DNA of 64,000 nucleotides from positions 496,001 through 560,000 of the forward strand of contig CAMRHE010000054.1 in NCBI GenBank assembly GCA_947044405.1. Reading direction: 5' to 3'. The DNA comes from Leptodactylus fallax (Eukaryota; Chordata; Amphibia; Anura; Leptodactylidae). The notes beneath the pieces were generated by a model. It was not told the DNA's origin. It was given only the letters and a program-made list of their open reading frames with translations, and did no database searches. The first letter of the stretch is position 1, and every line of letters starts with the position of its first letter. The translations under genes were made by a program, and so were the position numbers. Of the stretch, positions 11,046-23,681 are shown in pieces.

Positions 11046-12200
11046 TTGCAGCCTGTCAAGAATTTTGCTAGAATGCCATGATACTACAGTGAATTGAGGA
11101 AACTCTGGCACTCTCTTAATGAACTCCAAGGAATTTATTAATATCCAAAAAGATGTTTCGGTCTGCTTGAGGCCTTCATCAGTCATCTGTTAACATATTT
11201 ACATACACAAATATAAGTATATATAGTATGTCCAAAATGTTGTCACATATATGTATATAAAAAGTAGTAATCAATTCTGTGATACACATCATAGAAAATG
11301 AGAGTCAAGACATGTTCAAAAGTAATAAACAAGTAACAAAATCCAGATTATACAATGTGTAGACAATGAGGTATCCTTAGCGTAGGTCAGGTAGTTGTCA
11401 GGCTAGAGGGGTGGTGCCCAGCTTTCTAATACAAATTCAGACTGTAGCAATAATGCAGAAAAAAATAATGCAGAGTAAAATACTACAATAATACCTTAGG
11501 CAATCTTACTGGATATAAAGGAGAAATGGAGTCAAAAATAGCCACAGCAAGTTGGTTTAGGGTGATATAGGCGAGCCCGGGGCAGGAGAATAGACAGGCC
11601 TGAAATAAAGCTCCATTATGTAGGAAGTGGAGATATCCTGGCATCCACAGGGCTGGAAGTGACGTCACTTCCAGGCCACAAGTGCAGCAGGAGGAAACAG
11701 GGAACAAAAAGAATATGTTCTCTGTAGAAGAAAATGAATAAAGAGGAAGGGAGAGGTCCAGGGTAAGCAGTTGTGCATTAAAATGCACAGAGAGACACAG
11801 ACTGTGACATCGCTTCTGGCGCGACCCCTATTGACACATATAGCATAGTTAGCATATCACTTTGTGTTAACTTATGTTGCTTCTAGAAAAGCTTAACTTG
11901 TCCAGCCAAGAGGATAGGTAAGGAGGGATACACATGTACTGTTCACATTACATTTTTTACATCTGTTTAGCAGATCTGTTAAATGGATGCAACAATCGGA
12001 TGCAAATGAATGGCCATCCATTTACATAGAGATTTTTTCTGGCATGCTATGTTTTTGTGTCCTTCAAAAAAAATGGACAGAAACAAATATGTTTTTTTTT
12101 AACATTGATCACTAATTGTTTGATGCCTGTTTTGAATGTTTTTATTTATTTATGAAACATGACTGGTAAGCTGAATATTGAGATTCATACTGTAAGTATT
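11046..12200. other. Intronic sequence with a fold-back/Penelope-type hairpin motif
   Basis: At 11100-11182 the minus strand reads CTGATGAAGGCC, a short loop, then GACCGAAAC, followed by TTAATAAATTCCTTGGAG. That pattern recurs in the elements at 12201, 34375 and 58890. The rest holds no exon or gene that I recognise. A 101-codon minus frame at 11483-11788 has no family resemblance. Confidence 0.35.
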
Positions 12201-13070
12201 GTGAATCATAGGATGTGGAGAACAGGCTCCAAAAAGATGATAAGTCCGCGCTTGTCCGGTGAATGATGATCTTTTATTAAGGCACAAACACTTCCACTTC
12301 AATTATTTAAACTATCTCTATCCCCATTGAGTAGTTTTATCCAGTCGTTCTATCAAGCTTCTTATTCATTTACTCATACGCTGATTGCGCAGCCCATCTA
12401 CTCTATTCACGTAGTTTGCACATGCACAATGGATTATAGTTTTACTATACTCAGCAGACAAACCTCTCTGACTGTAAAGTCAGCGCTAGTCGATCTATGC
12501 ATGCGTAGTTGACCCACGCTCTCACTATCATCTCTACGCCCATTTCGCAGCGCATCTACGTTGTTTACGTAGTCTGCGCATGCGCAATGAATCTTTTACC
12601 ACGCTCAATCTAGTGTGGTTTCCATAGTGCGCCGGTTTTTTACCACGCATGCGCATTAGCGATATAGGACGCTGAATACACCAGACAGTGCCTTTTACCT
12701 CCGAATACTATATCGTGATTTCATTTGAAGGTGACAGTTTATCCACTGGATATTTTTATGAAAGATTCAGGGACTCAAGGTATTTTATTGTTTGTGTATC
12801 GATTGTATATTGATGTTTTTATATGTTATATGCTTAAAAGTGTAAAAATATGGCCCCTCCCCCTAGTGGGTGTTTGTTCTTACTAGGATCCTATATTAAG
12901 TCACAATCCATGCTTTGTTTCTTTTTACTACCTGCTATACACTCGAGAAAGGGGATGCACCCCGAAACGTTTTTAGACGTAGTGTTTGTGCATTAATAAA
13001 AGATCATCATTCACCGGACCAGCGCGAACTTATCTTTTTTGGAGACTGTTCTCCACATCCTATGATTCAC
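12201..13070. mobile_element. Fold-back element with ~90-bp terminal inverted repeats
   Basis: The arms 12201-12291 and 12982-13070 are inverted copies of each other (GTGAATCATAGGATGTGGAG at the left end; its complement at the right). The arms carry GGTGAATGATGATCTTTTAT. Just inside the right arm lies GGGGATGCACCCCGAAACG, a hairpin of the type found in other fold-back repeats here. The interior is non-coding and contains repeated GCGCATGCGCA-like phrases. No target duplication is obvious. Confidence 0.75.
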
Positions 13071-13749
<679 letters not shown>

Positions 13750-14164
13750 TTATAAAATAATAATGTAATACACCAAAAACTATATTGCATCTTTATCTTT
13801 TAGATCTAGCATACACTTTATTATCTTTGAAAGACATGACATTATCAAATTTCATGAAATGAGTGAGTAGTGCAGGATTCAGAATGAATACTATATTATA
13901 TTCCATATAATATCCATATAATATATATATGGACTGTTTGTAGAGGACCTGTATAGCGAACTTGGTCAGTAGATTTCTGATGCTCTTTATAAAAGCAGCA
14001 TATGATAGGGAGGGAGAAAAGCTGAAATCTGAGATACTGGTGTATCCTCCTTTACCTGTCACCATGAGTGGCCACACTTTGATCATAAGTTAAGCTACTT
14101 TTCTCAACCCTACATGATTTGTGATAAAGTGATATGTTAACTGTCCTATTTGTGTCTATTTGTG

Positions 14165-14300
14165 ACTATCCAGTAGGGGAGGGTGAATTGCAGCCTTTCA
14201 AGCCTTTTATTAGCATGTCATGATATTGTGCTGAACTGGTTTCAAGATAAATTGGAATATTTAGCCAAATTGGAGAACAGTCGAGTGTGGACATAACTGT
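14165..14300 (+). repeat. Interspersed repeat fragment, same family as 42170-42275
   Basis: Contains CCTTTCAAG, TAGCATG and TTGTGCTGAA in the same order and spacing as the sequence near 42180-42240. A more diverged relative (CAGCCTGTCAAGAATTTTGC) is at 11048. Non-coding, unclassified. Confidence 0.5.
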
Positions 14301-14407
14301 ACGTTGGTTTATATAATTTGGAAACAGATTTCAGAATTAAAAATTGAGTAAATCCTGACAGGAGAGAGACAATGAGAGTCATACTTTTCCCACAGATACT
14401 GTAAGAG

Positions 14408-14755
14408 TAAGGCCCCATGTAACGAATCGCAGCTAAAAAAATGCAGCTTTTCCACAGTTTTTTTTTTTTTTTTACACAATGTATGGATAAGGTTAACCAA
14501 AATCTCTACGTAGCGAATGCAGTGAAAATGTGCAGTGTTTTTTTCCACAGCATTTTTCTTTGAGTTTTTGCTGCATTTTTCCCTGAATTTTTTTCTTCCT
14601 TATACAAACACTTGCGATTCCACAGCTAAAATTTCCACACACGTTTTTGAAAACCCAGGTTTTCCACAATTCTTTTTCTCCACAATGAGTGGATGAGATT
14701 AGCCAAAAACTTTTTGGCACTTTCTGGCTACGGCTCGCTAAGTAGGGGCCTTAGC
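14408..14755. mobile_element. Short inverted-repeat element, GGCCCCACGT family, copy 5
   Basis: Begins AAGGCCCCATGTAACG and ends CGCTAAGTAGGGGCCTTAGCC. It lies inside the intron between the two host exons. The core is more diverged than in the other copies. Confidence 0.65.
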
Positions 14756-15071
14756 CTTACACAGCTTTTCCTATACACACACTGATGCAGGATGAACTGT
14801 CATTGAGCCTGTAGGGGTGTCAAGATTTTATCTACATTCTTCTCAAAAATCACAGAGCTCATCTTCTCTCCTTCTTTTGCATGCTGCTCTCAGGGCAGCA
14901 TAAATCACCAGAAGATTTGCTTTGAATACTGCACTACACATAGAACTAGAACTTTCTTTCTTTAACATCTGTGAGCTACTGCAACAAACAAATAACATAA
15001 CATATTAAATAACTTCTGGATAATTTGGGAATACAATGACTAATGTCATTTGTTATATAAAGCATTACTTA

Positions 15072-16254
<1,183 letters not shown>

Positions 16255-16445
16255 AGAGGCTCAGTGGTAAGCACTAATACAATGCTTGGGTTCTGGGTTC
16301 AAATCCAACCAAGGATATGGACATTGTATATTTTCCCCTAGTTGCATTGGTTTCCTCTGTGTACTCCCACAGACTATAAAAATATAGTGATAGGTCAATT
16401 TGGTAGTCATGAAAACTGACCATAGTGGGTGTTGGGGTTAAACAC
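16255..16445 (+). mobile_element. tRNA-derived SINE
   Basis: Polymerase III promoter boxes are visible: an A box GGCTCAGTGGTAAGC at 16258-16272 and a B box GGTTCAAATCC at 16296-16306. A later stretch GGTTTCCTCTGTGTACTCCC resembles the conserved central domain of vertebrate V-SINEs. The tail runs into the LINE at 16454, so the exact 3' end is unclear. Confidence 0.75.
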
Positions 16446-16453
16446 CTATATGG

Positions 16454-18187
16454 TAATAATAATAATAATAATAATAGTCCTTTAATAGTCCCACAATGGG
16501 GAAATTCAGTGTGTTACAGCAGCAAAGATAAGCAGATACAAATACAAATACAACATGTGCAGGAATGTTCCAAGGGGAGAGGCATTACATTGATAGCAGA
16601 CAGACAGATAGGAAGTAGCAGAGGAAGGGGGGATTTAACAGGCAGAGAGATATTTCAGTTATCTGTGTGTAATGATCTCCGCTTAGGTCGGTGTTGGTTG
16701 TACAGCCTAACCGCGGTGGGGAGGAAAGACTTCCGATAGCGCTCCTTCTCACACTTAGGGTGGAGCAGTCGGTCACTGACAGTACTGCCCAGCGTGATCA
16801 CAGTCCCATGCATGGGATGGGACTTCTTCTTCTGCATGGAGCTCACCACGGACAGTATCCTTTTGTCACCCACCACCTGCACTGGGTCCAGTCGGCTCCC
16901 CACAACAGAGCTGGCCCTTCTAATCAGCTTGTCAAGTTTATTTCTGTCCCTGGTTGATATACTGCTCCCCCAGCAGGCCACTCCAAAGAAGATGGCTGAT
17001 GCCACTACTGAGTTGAAGAAAGTCCTAAGAAGTGCCCCCCGGATTCTAAAGGCTCTCAGCTTCCTAAGCAGGTAGAGCCTGCTGTGGCCCTTCCTGTACA
17101 GGGCCTCCATATGATCTGCCCAGTCCAGCGTATTATTAAGAAGCAAACCCAGGTACTTATAGGTGTTCACAATCTCGATGCCCATCCCCAGGATGTCCAC
17201 TGGTTTAGGAGGGCATCTGCCTTTACGGAAGTCCACCACCATCTCCTTGGTCTTCCCCGCGTTAATCTTCAGGTGGTTCCGGTGGCACCAGTCCACAAAA
17301 TCCCAGTTCAGTTCTCTGTACTCCCTGTCATCATCGTCTGTGATGATGCCTACTATTGCAGAGTCGTCAGAATACTTCTGTAGGTAGCAGCTAGATGAGT
17401 TGCACCTAAAATCTGCAGTGTACAGTGTGAAGAGGAAAGGGGCAAGAACTGTACCCTGAGGTGCCCCCGTATTACAGATCACAGTACCTGACACACAGTC
17501 TTGGGCTCTCATGTATTGAGGTCGATTTGTAAGGTAGTCTAGGATCCAGTTGGAGAGGTGGTGGTCCACTCCAGCAAGGCCCAGCTTGTCCCTCAGTAAC
17601 CTGGGCTGTATGGTGTTAAAAGCACTGGAGAAATCAAAGAACATTATTCTCACCGTGTTCCCTGGTTTCTCCAGGTGAAACAGAGCCCTGTGCAGAAGGT
17701 GGATGATGGCATCATCTACCCCAATGCCCGGCCGATAAGCAAACTGGAGAGGGTCCATAGCGGGGCTCACTAGAGGGCGGAGATGTGTGAGAATCAATCT
17801 CTCTAAGATCTTCATCAGGTGGGATGTCAGTGCTACAGGTCTGTAGTCGTTGAGGTCCATAGGGTGAGGTTTCTTTGGAACTGGTACCACACAAGAAGAT
17901 TTCCATAATTCAGGGACTATTTCCTGCCTCAGGCTCATATTATACATATATGTAATTATACCACACAGCTGGTCCCCACAAGTCTTAATTAGCCTTGCGC
18001 TGATGTCATCTGGCCCTGCGGCTTTCCTCGCCTTGATCTTTTTCATCTCCTTCCTCACCTGGGCCCGTGTGAAGGTCAGACTGTGGTCAGATAAAGACGG
18101 ATTTCTGGATTTACTGGTCTGTTGGGAAGTAGCCGCATTTGGAGAAATCATTGTGGTGGGGGGAGTTGAAGGTAGCCAATTACATCT
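16454..18187 (-). mobile_element. Rex1/Babar-like non-LTR retrotransposon, 5' truncated, copy 1
   Basis: On the minus strand the element ends GGGACTATTAAAGGACTATT followed by an (ATT)n tail at 16454-16476. The body contains a long reverse-transcriptase frame. The 5' end stops near 18187, before any endonuclease domain, typical of incomplete reverse transcription. Assignment to the Rex1/CR1 group rests on the RT type and the 3' tail and is inferred. Confidence 0.85.
16655..18151 (-). CDS. LINE reverse transcriptase, 498 codons, truncated at N-terminus
   Basis: An uninterrupted frame starting at an ATG reading MISPNAATSQQ. This Met is probably internal to the original protein, since copy 2 has homologous sequence extending upstream. 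Reverse transcriptase motifs appear in order: GPDDISARLI, VPKKPHPMDLNDYRPVAL, FFDFSSAFNTIQ, GAPQGTVLAPFLFTLYTADF, the active site YSDDSAIVG (Ser where many families have Ala) and LKINAGKTKEMVVDF. The C-terminal region ends RYRKSFLPTAVRLYNQ. The missing N-terminal endonuclease means it cannot move alone, but the RT region shows no stop, so the insertion is recent. Copies 2 and 3 share the YSDD. Confidence 0.9.
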   Translation of the reverse strand: MISPNAATSQQTSKSRNPSLSDHSLTFTRAQVRKEMKKIKARKAAGPDDISARLIKTCGDQLCGIITYMYNMSLRQEIVPELWKSSCVVPVPKKPHPMDLNDYRPVALTSHLMKILERLILTHLRPLVSPAMDPLQFAYRPGIGVDDAIIHLLHRALFHLEKPGNTVRIMFFDFSSAFNTIQPRLLRDKLGLAGVDHHLSNWILDYLTNRPQYMRAQDCVSGTVICNTGAPQGTVLAPFLFTLYTADFRCNSSSCYLQKYSDDSAIVGIITDDDDREYRELNWDFVDWCHRNHLKINAGKTKEMVVDFRKGRCPPKPVDILGMGIEIVNTYKYLGLLLNNTLDWADHMEALYRKGHSRLYLLRKLRAFRIRGALLRTFFNSVVASAIFFGVACWGSSISTRDRNKLDKLIRRASSVVGSRLDPVQVVGDKRILSVVSSMQKKKSHPMHGTVITLGSTVSDRLLHPKCEKERYRKSFLPTAVRLYNQHRPKRRSLHTDN

Positions 18188-19179
18188 CTGCTCCTAAGCT
18201 CTCTCTAAGCTTTCAGTCCTTTGTGTAAGAAAAGTGCATTACAAATGTTTGTCATGTTTTATCAAATGTGGTAAAAACACACAGTAATGTCAAAGTATTC
18301 TGATTGCTTAATGAGGTTTTGTTCTTTATGCATAAAGAGAATGTCCTACCCATAAATTCACCCATCCAAATCTGTTTCTTTAGCATCTGGCAGTAAATAA
18401 TGTATTATAAACCTATTGAGGAAATGATAAGTCTGAAGCTATACATGAAAGATCTAGTTTGGTCTGTTTGTGCTTTCGGACAAGATTGAACTTAAAATTC
18501 TAATAAATGTTCTGGTAATTAATGAAGGATTTCTTTTCTTTTTAAGGAAACATTTCTAATGCCAGCCGAGATGTTACACTTCCTTGACTTTTATGTTTTC
18601 ACGACATAAGCAAGCTGAGAGTCTCAATGATTATGTGACATCCAAAGCTCTATGATGTTAGTACAGCTAGTTGTCCTTCTAGCATTAAAGAATCGAGTTG
18701 CCAATAAAAGAATTGAACTTGCTTAACTTTTTGGTTTTAAAGATAAATCTCATGAGATATAAAACAGATGTCCATTTACTTTCTTAGTTAAATGAACAGA
18801 TTTTTATTTAAAACAAATTAATAGTCTCTATCTATATCTATAGAAAAGTACATTTTATACTACAGTTAATCTTTAACGCTGAGCGTTGGTAACTGACATA
18901 CATTACTGACTGGCAGCTGCTCAATTTTTTGCCGCAGGTTTTTTTCTAAAAATCTACATAGCACACAAGCCATTTCCTTGCGTGCATCCTGTTGAGCTGA
19001 GTGTTGGTTAGTAATATACATTACTAATCGGCATCTGTTTGTTTGTCTTTTCTAACCTAAATAGTAGTTAGATTTCTATCTATATCTATAGAAATTTAGA
19101 CCCCCAAAGGAGGAACCCCAGAACAATAGCTGAGGCAACTTCTGAAATTACTGATCCAATGTGGACCCCACCCCACACC
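18188..19179. other. Intronic sequence, no gene recognised
   Basis: Non-coding. The phrase ATCTATATCTATAGAAA occurs near 18830 and 19080, and GAGCGTTGGTAA / GAGTGTTGGTTA near 18891 and 18999, suggesting an old local duplication of about 110-250 bp. Confidence 0.4.
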
Positions 19180-20022
19180 TCACCTTCATGATTTTGTGGG
19201 CAGGTCAGGAATCTGAAGGTCTCACAGAAATTGACTTTTCCAAAGCCCTTTTCTATGAGGATTTCATAAATTTAATGAGGACCCAAACAAATTTATATGC
19301 CCATCAATTTATTGACAAAATTCCACCTCTTCTTATGTTAGGCCCCTGAGGTGGTTGTAAATGAAGCAGATATGAAATTATTCTAGGGTCTTGTGCTATA
19401 TAAAAACAAGTATTAGACAGTATTGGAGTACAGACATTTTCTCTAATGCTCCTATATCGAATGGCCATGACCAGTACTCATTTCAAAATTATCCTGAAGT
19501 TTCTGCATTATAATAATGCACAGTGCCCTCCCTGAGGTGCCATCAAATTTGACTACATATTCAAAATCAGGGCAATCATTGAACACTTTAGTGCCAGATT
19601 TGCTGAGGCATACATCCCAGATCAGAACATTTCTATAGAAATAGAGTCCCTGATCAGTTTCAAAGGGAGCCTTAAACTCCACCAATACAAACTGTGCAGC
19701 ACAGGGTACACCCACAAGTTTAGGCTTTTTGAAGGAATGGACAACAGAATCAAGCTCCTAGATTGCCCCCCTAATCTTATAAGTTAGTGGGTAAATAGTG
19801 TTGGATTTGCTGTACTTCTACATCAGCATTCCACTCTTTAAATACCTCAGTTCCAGAGGAACTGCAGCTTGTGGGACAGTGCACAAAAATCAGAGAGGCC
19901 CCTCTAGGGAACAGTTTGTGCAACCCCTCAGAAGAGGTGAGAGCAGGGCACTCTGCAATGAGAACATGTTTTTGGTCAAGTATAAGGGCAAGAGGGATTT
20001 CCTTGTACTAACCACAATTCAT
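19180..20022 (+). pseudogene. piggyBac-type transposase remnant
   Basis: A decayed piece of a PGBD-like DDE transposase read in several frames. Recognisable blocks: FINLMRTQTNLYAHQF near 19255; YRMAMTSTHFKIILKFLHYN near 19455; RFAEAYIPDQNISI near 19600 followed by ESLISFKGSLKLHQY; KLCSTGYTHKF near 19690; FYISIPLFKYLSSRGTAACG at 19815; PLRRGESRALCNEN at 19935 and KRDFLVLTTIH to 20020. In active relatives the block after NIS is DESL with the catalytic Asp; here it reads IEIESL, so that residue is lost. About eleven codons are missing between HQY and KLC. Termini were not identified. Confidence 0.8.
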
Positions 20023-20689
20023 GTGCTCATATGGCATTTATCATACACATGTGGGGCATTTCTGTAGTCAGGGGAAATTGCTTAACACATTGTTTGTGCA
20101 TTTTTCTCCTTTAACCCCTTGTGGAAATGAAAAAATGGGGTTAAAGCAACATTTTATTGGAGAATAGGTCATATTTTAAATTTACTGCCCAATTCTATGA
20201 AATCACCTGTGGTGTCAAAATGCTCACTATACTCTTTGATTAACTTCTTGACAGGTCTAGTTTCCAAAATTGAGTCATATGTTGGGAGTTTCCACTGTTC
20301 TAAAATTCAGGGGCTCTGAAAATAAGACATGATTCCTAGAAACTGTTACAGCAAAATTACAAAATTTTACAAAAACTTATATCCACATGTGAGATGATTT
20401 CATGCTTTTGGGAAACTACATAACATTGTGGAATGCATTTTCCCCTTTAACCCCTTGTGAATTTGTAAATTCTTGAGCTAAAAGAATGTTTTAATGAAAG
20501 GAACTGAAAGGTGTAAATTTCACATCCATATTGTTTTACTTCCTGTGAAACACTGAAAGGTTTAAGAAACTTACTAACTGCTATTTTTTTAATTACTTCA
20601 GGAGTGCAGTTTTGAGAATGCTACTGGAGTTTAGGGTCCTAAATCTTGCAGTTTTGTCTAATATGCTCCTTGATTTTTGAGTTTAATAC
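20023..20689 (+). repeat. Probable interspersed repeat following piggyBac remnant
   Basis: Contains the phrase CTTTAACCCCTTGTG twice, near 20110 and 20446, each followed by a similar A/T-rich text, and GTTGGGAGTTTCCACTGTTC. Non-coding. It resembles a frog repeat I recall, but the family is not named. Confidence 0.35.
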
Positions 20690-20880
20690 TTATTAATTTG
20701 CAGGAAATAAGTTTCAGGAGATAAGACTGACCTCTGGTGGTTCTAGGTGCATGTGCACTGCATTTTTGAAGCTGAGGACATTACAAGATGTACTCTCCTT
20801 GACTTCAGTGGTGCAATGCACATGCATCTAGAGCCATCAGAGAGTCTGGAACTCATTTCATGCAAATTAAAATTTGTTAA
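20690..20880. mobile_element. Small palindromic element
   Basis: The arms TTAATTTGCAGGAAATAAGT at the left and the complement of ATTTCATGCAAATTAA at the right bracket about 190 bp that fold back on themselves through GCATGTGCACTGCA and TGCAATGCACATGC. Non-coding, and the TTAA at both ends is a possible target site. Confidence 0.6.
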
Positions 20881-21618
20881 AGAGGGTCTCTAAACCCCAG
20901 TAGCATAAAGACATGCCAATGGGTTAGGGGCTCCAAACCTGATAGTGGGATTGGTATGTGGGACATTAGTCATATGTGTGAGTGGTGCCCATATGGCATA
21001 TGCACCAATAGTATGTCGGATGTCAGGTATTTAAATATGGCAACAGGTGTGGAGCTATATGTTTTCATTTCATGTATGCCATGATCTTGGTTTAGTTTAC
21101 TGTCACTGTTCTGTCTGAGACCTAGGATCCTATCAAGTGTCTCCCTAGTGCTACTATACTTCTAATATCGGTCCCCTGATGATTTGAGAATACAGAAACT
21201 AGTAAGGACTGAACTTTTAGGCAGGGAGAGGTAAGACTCTCTTATTGTATATTGCCCGTGGTAGGGACAGGTGGCTCTACATTTAGAATATTGCTATGAC
21301 CCTCCATATTTTGGGGTTGAGGCAGGAGAAATATAGTGGAACACCTGATTTGTTTTAGGAGCTTTACATACGCCTTCCTTTTGGGATATGGACAGTTTCG
21401 TTTATTTTACTATTTAGAATTTAAATGATTTATTAAAAGTTATGTTTTAGTATCCATTTCATTCTGTGATAGTCAGGCAGCCACCATACTTTACATGTAA
21501 TGTATATACATAAATTTAGCTGCAGCTGTAGTACTTCACTACTATCACTATTGTTTAGGGAAGAAAAAGGTACAATTTTACTGAACAAGTTTACATCGAA
21601 AAACAAATAAATAGCATA
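20881..21618 (+). repeat. Interspersed repeat with CTGATGA...GAAAC motif
   Basis: Carries CCCTGATGATTTGAGAATAC then AGAAAC at 21174-21199, and GGGTTGAGGCAGGAGAAATA at 21313, phrases I recall from dispersed frog repeats. No protein. Its hairpin motif is compared with others under the findings. Confidence 0.45.
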
Positions 21619-23239
21619 CAGTTGTGCTGAAAAATTTACATACCCCAGCAGATTTTTTGGTTTTTTTGGCCTTTTTTAGAGAATATGAATGATAACACAA
21701 AAACTTTTTCTCCACTCATGGCTAGTGGTTGGTTGAAGCCATTTATTGTCAAACTTCTGTGTTTTCTCTTTTTTAAATCATATTGACAACCAAAACCATC
21801 AAAATGATCCTGTTCAAAAGTTCACATACCCTGGTGATTTTGGTCTGATAACATGCCCAGAAGTTGACACAAAGGGGTTTGAATGGCTACTAAAGGTAAC
21901 ATCCTGACTTATGACCTGTTTGCTTGTAATCAGTGTTTGTGCATAAAAGCTGAGTGAGTTTCTGGGATCCAGACAGACTGTTGCATCTTTCCTCCAGCCA
22001 CTGACGTTTCTGGATTGTGAATCATGGGGAAAGCAAAAGAATTGTCCATGGATCTACGGGAAAAGGTAGTTGAACAGTATAAAACAGGAAAGGGTTACAA
22101 AAAGATATCCAAGGAATTGATAATGCCAGTCAGCAGTGTTCAAACTGTGATTAACAAATGGAAACTCAGGTGTTTTATAAAATCCAAACCACGGTCAGGT
22201 AGAACAACCAAAATTTCGGCCACAACTGCCCGGAAAATTGTTTGGGATGCAGAGAAAAACCCACACATAACATCAGCTGAAATATAGGACTCTCTGAAAA
22301 CTATCGCGGTGACTGTTTCAAGATGCACAAAAAGGAGGCTCTCCAAGAAAAATGGGCTGCATGGTCGAGTTGCCAGAAGAAAGCCATTACTGCGCAAATA
22401 CCACAAAGAATCTCGCCTTCAATACGCCAAACAGCACAGAGACAAGCCTCAAAACTTCTGGAACAAAGTAATTTGGAGCGACGAGACAAAAATCGAACTT
22501 TTTGGCCACAACCATAAACGTTACACTTGGTGAGGTGTCAACAAGGCCTATGATGAAAGGAACACCATTCCTACTGTAAAGCACGGAGGTGGATCACTGA
22601 TGATGTGTGGATGTGTGAGCTTCAAAGGCACAGGAAACTTGGTCAAAGATGAAGGAAAGATGAATGCAGCACGTTATCAGCAAATACTGGAGGCAAATTT
22701 GCACTCATCAGCCAGGAAGCTATGCATGGGACGTACTTGGACGTTACAACATGACAACGATCCAAAACACAAGGCCAAGTTGAGCTGTCATTGGCTACAG
22801 CAGAAGAAAGTGAAGGTTCTTCAGTGGCCATCTCAGTCTCCTGACCTCAATATCATTGAGCCACTCTGGGGAGATCTCAAGCTCGCAGTACATGCAAGAC
22901 AGCCCAGGAATTTACAGGAACTGGAGACTTTTTGCCAAGAAGAATGGGCAGTTTTACCATCTGAGAAAATAAAGAGCCTCATCCACACCTACCACAAAAG
23001 ACTGTAAGCTGTCATTGGTGTTAGAGGGGGCAACACAACTTTTGAACAGGGTCATTTTGATGTTTTTGGTTGTCATTATGATTTAAAAAGAGAAAACACA
23101 TAAGTTTGACAATAAATGGCTTCAACCAACCACTAACCATGAGTGGAGAAAAAGTTTTTGTGTTATCATTCATATTCTCTGAAAAAAGGCCAAAAAACAA
23201 AAAAATCTGCCGGGGTATGTAATCTTTTTAGCACAACTG
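21619..23239 (+). mobile_element. Tc1-like transposon, second family, defective
   Basis: A 1,621-bp element with termini CAGTTGTGCTGAAAA and the complement AGCACAACTG, flanked by TA at 21617-21618 and 23240-23241. Subterminal inverted repeats extend over 200 bp (GAGAATATGAATGATAACAC on the left, its complement on the right near 23160). A 651-bp deletion derivative of the same family is at 62227-62877. Confidence 0.93.
22024..23040 (+). pseudogene. Tc1-like transposase with three in-frame stops
   Basis: Starts at an ATG reading MGKAKELSMDLREKVVEQYK and keeps one reading frame throughout. The helix-turn-helix part runs to HITSAEI, where CAG has become TAG at 22285. The catalytic part has WSDETKIELFG, then TGA at 22531 where CGA (Arg) is expected. 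The block from 22600 has LQHDNDPKHKAK and SPDLNIIEPLWGD, completing the DD34E set. A third stop TAA at 23005 replaces CAA. The normal terminal stretch is affected by a deletion of about 25-30 bp relative to the copy at 62640. All three nonsense changes are single C-to-T transitions and no frameshift is seen, so the copy is inactive but young. Confidence 0.93.
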
Positions 23240-23681
23240 TATGTAGCTACTCCACTGTATTTTGACTTTTAGCAAATAATAAAAATAACCTTATTATTCC
23301 ATTTACATACAATAAACTGCGTTTGGCATGGCTGAATTGTTTGTTCTCGGATACACACAGTTCAGATTAAATTTGACTGAAAAATGTGAATTTGTGACTG
23401 ATTGACCAAACAGCTGCAGAGTGGTAGGAGGAGACATACAAGTGCATCTCAATAAATTAGAATATCTTTGACGTTTATTTCTTTCAGTAATTGAATTTAA
23501 AAACCTATATTTTCTAGATTCTTTACACACAGAGTGTGTGTAAGTGTTTTATTTCTTTACATGTTGATTATGGATTACAGGTCATGAAAATCAAAATCTA
23601 AGAAAATTTGAATATTGTAAAAAAGTTCAGTATTGTAAATTCAGTGTGTCACCTGCCAAGATTTCCTAAGCCTTTAACTGC

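Noticed and set aside
11483..11788. A 101-codon minus-strand frame as an additional CSMD exon
   Set aside because: It lacks CUB or Sushi cysteine patterns and has no plausible splice-bounded homologous segment.
16258..16306. Possible functional tRNA gene
   Set aside because: A and B boxes are present, but no cloverleaf is evident and the downstream sequence is SINE-like.
16691..17387. Plus-strand open frames opposite the LINE reverse transcriptase
   Set aside because: Antisense shadows of the reverse transcriptase frame; the same shadows occur opposite copies 2 and 3.
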